Source of the DNA: JBBQNJ01 sp038329845
GTDB lineage: Bacteria; Planctomycetota; Phycisphaerae; Tepidisphaerales; Tepidisphaeraceae
NCBI GenBank assembly: GCA_038329845.1
Contig: JBBQNJ010000031.1
Span: 1-49,497, forward strand
Direction: 5' to 3'
DNA: 49,497 nucleotides
The position numbers and the translations under genes were made by a program. Position 1 is the first letter of the stretch. Every line of letters begins with the position of its first letter. A model generated the notes under the pieces. The model was given only the letters and a program-made list of their open reading frames with translations. It made no database searches and was not told the DNA's origin. This document shows positions 49,219 to 49,497 of this stretch, piece after piece.

Positions 49219-49373
49219 TTTAACTTCCGCGGAATGCGGGGAAAAAACTGCTGGCGCTCTCGCTGAGCGGGTCGGGCCAGGAAGTTCCGCAAACAGAGAT
49301 TGTCAATCAACCGCAGCGCCGGCCACGACTCGCCGAAGGCACAGGCTTTCCCGATGCGTAACACTTCACCCAT
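49215..49373 (-). CDS. Small ORF overlapping the transposase end, uncertain
   Basis: 52 codons starting at an ATG that overlaps the stop of the transposase frame (ATGGGTGA) and ending four bases inside the sdhB stop region. It reads MGEVLRIGKACAFGESW, then LRLIDNLCLRNFLARPAQRE and FFPRIPRKLN. No family was recognised. The overlap with the transposase suggests it belongs to the same element, but it may be chance. Confidence 0.3.
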   Translation of the reverse strand: MGEVLRIGKACAFGESWPALRLIDNLCLRNFLARPAQRERQQFFPRIPRKLN

Positions 49374-49497
49374 CTGCCGCGACCGGCTCCGGTAGCGGGG
49401 GGAGCTGGCCGGTGATCAGCAGCTCACGCAACGCCGAAACGATCGTCGTCGAGGGGTTGTGGCCGCGAAGTTTCAACGTGCGGAACACGCTCATCAA
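49366..49497 (-). mobile_element. 3' end of a probable IS66-type transposase (partial)
   Basis: The minus strand is open from the window edge to a TGA at 49366-49368, giving 43 residues: SVFRTLKLRGHNPSTTIVSA, LRELLITGQLPPLP and EPVAADG. The pattern 'TLKLRGHNPxxTIxxALRxxxxTGQLPPLP' is remembered from the C-terminus of IS66-like transposases in planctomycetes; this is recognition by eye only. The rest lies beyond the window. Confidence 0.5.

Overview
The window is a GC-rich, gene-dense chromosomal segment, most likely from a member of the Planctomycetota (probably class Phycisphaerae or a relative). This rests on gene content, not on a marker-gene tree. The supporting content is a scattered murE-murF-mraY/rsmH set, a uroporphyrinogen-decarboxylase-like paralogue, PEGA and NPCBM-type surface proteins, many TPR/HEAT proteins, a DUF4175-like envelope operon, a Bacillus-type SdhB, and REP-associated tyrosine transposases (RAYTs). 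No rRNA, tRNA or CRISPR array was seen.

Layout. 1-2.0 kb is a decayed accessory patch: an unidentified gene end, a DUF2726 nuclease-like protein, a Sel1 fragment, and two broken RAYT copies in a direct duplication bordered by REP elements. 2.1-8.8 kb holds a PurM-like AIR synthase, a STAS anti-sigma antagonist, a TPR protein, an exported HEAT protein and a beta-hydroxyacid dehydrogenase. 8.8-9.7 kb is an intact RAYT framed by near-identical REP palindromes. 9.7-12.9 kb has thiG and lipA converging on a 47-50 bp minisatellite, then a D-2-hydroxyacid dehydrogenase. 13.1-15.7 kb has rsmH divergent from a Crp/Fnr regulator, then an SGNH hydrolase. 15.9-21.2 kb is a minus-strand murE-murF-mraY run followed by a UroD-like gene. 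21.4-26.6 kb has a small SHOCT-like membrane protein, clpX, a four-helix membrane protein and a large TPR/peptidase-MA protein whose end overlaps its convergent neighbour. 26.8-31.5 kb has a DUF433 antitoxin with a toxin stump, mfd with an unusual SHOCT-like tail, and a PEGA lipoprotein. 31.6-34.9 kb has a DsbD-like reductase, a cysteine-free Rrf2 regulator and an EamA transporter. 34.9-40.3 kb is a complete, self-contained RND efflux locus: TetR, RND pump and EamA overlap as one operon, with the adaptor divergent across a clear palindromic operator. 40.3-48.1 kb is a four-gene envelope operon: a DUF4175-like membrane protein, a 1232-residue coiled-coil/collagen-like protein, a terpenoid-cyclase-fold repeat protein and an NPCBM-like protein. 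48.4 kb to the end carries a solitary sdhB and the 3' end of a probable IS66-type transposase.

The most unusual items are: (i) the split DUF4175-like envelope operon with its giant repeat protein; (ii) the RND adaptor whose lipoyl hairpin is split by about ten 7-residue Ser/Pro repeats; (iii) several REP/inverted-repeat families sharing a GGGGAC core, with an intact RAYT and two decayed ones in one 50 kb window; (iv) Mfd with a C-terminal SHOCT-like helical hairpin; (v) a 72-bp in-frame duplication of the dsbD 3' end. Domain calls come from reading motifs by eye; no database search was run.
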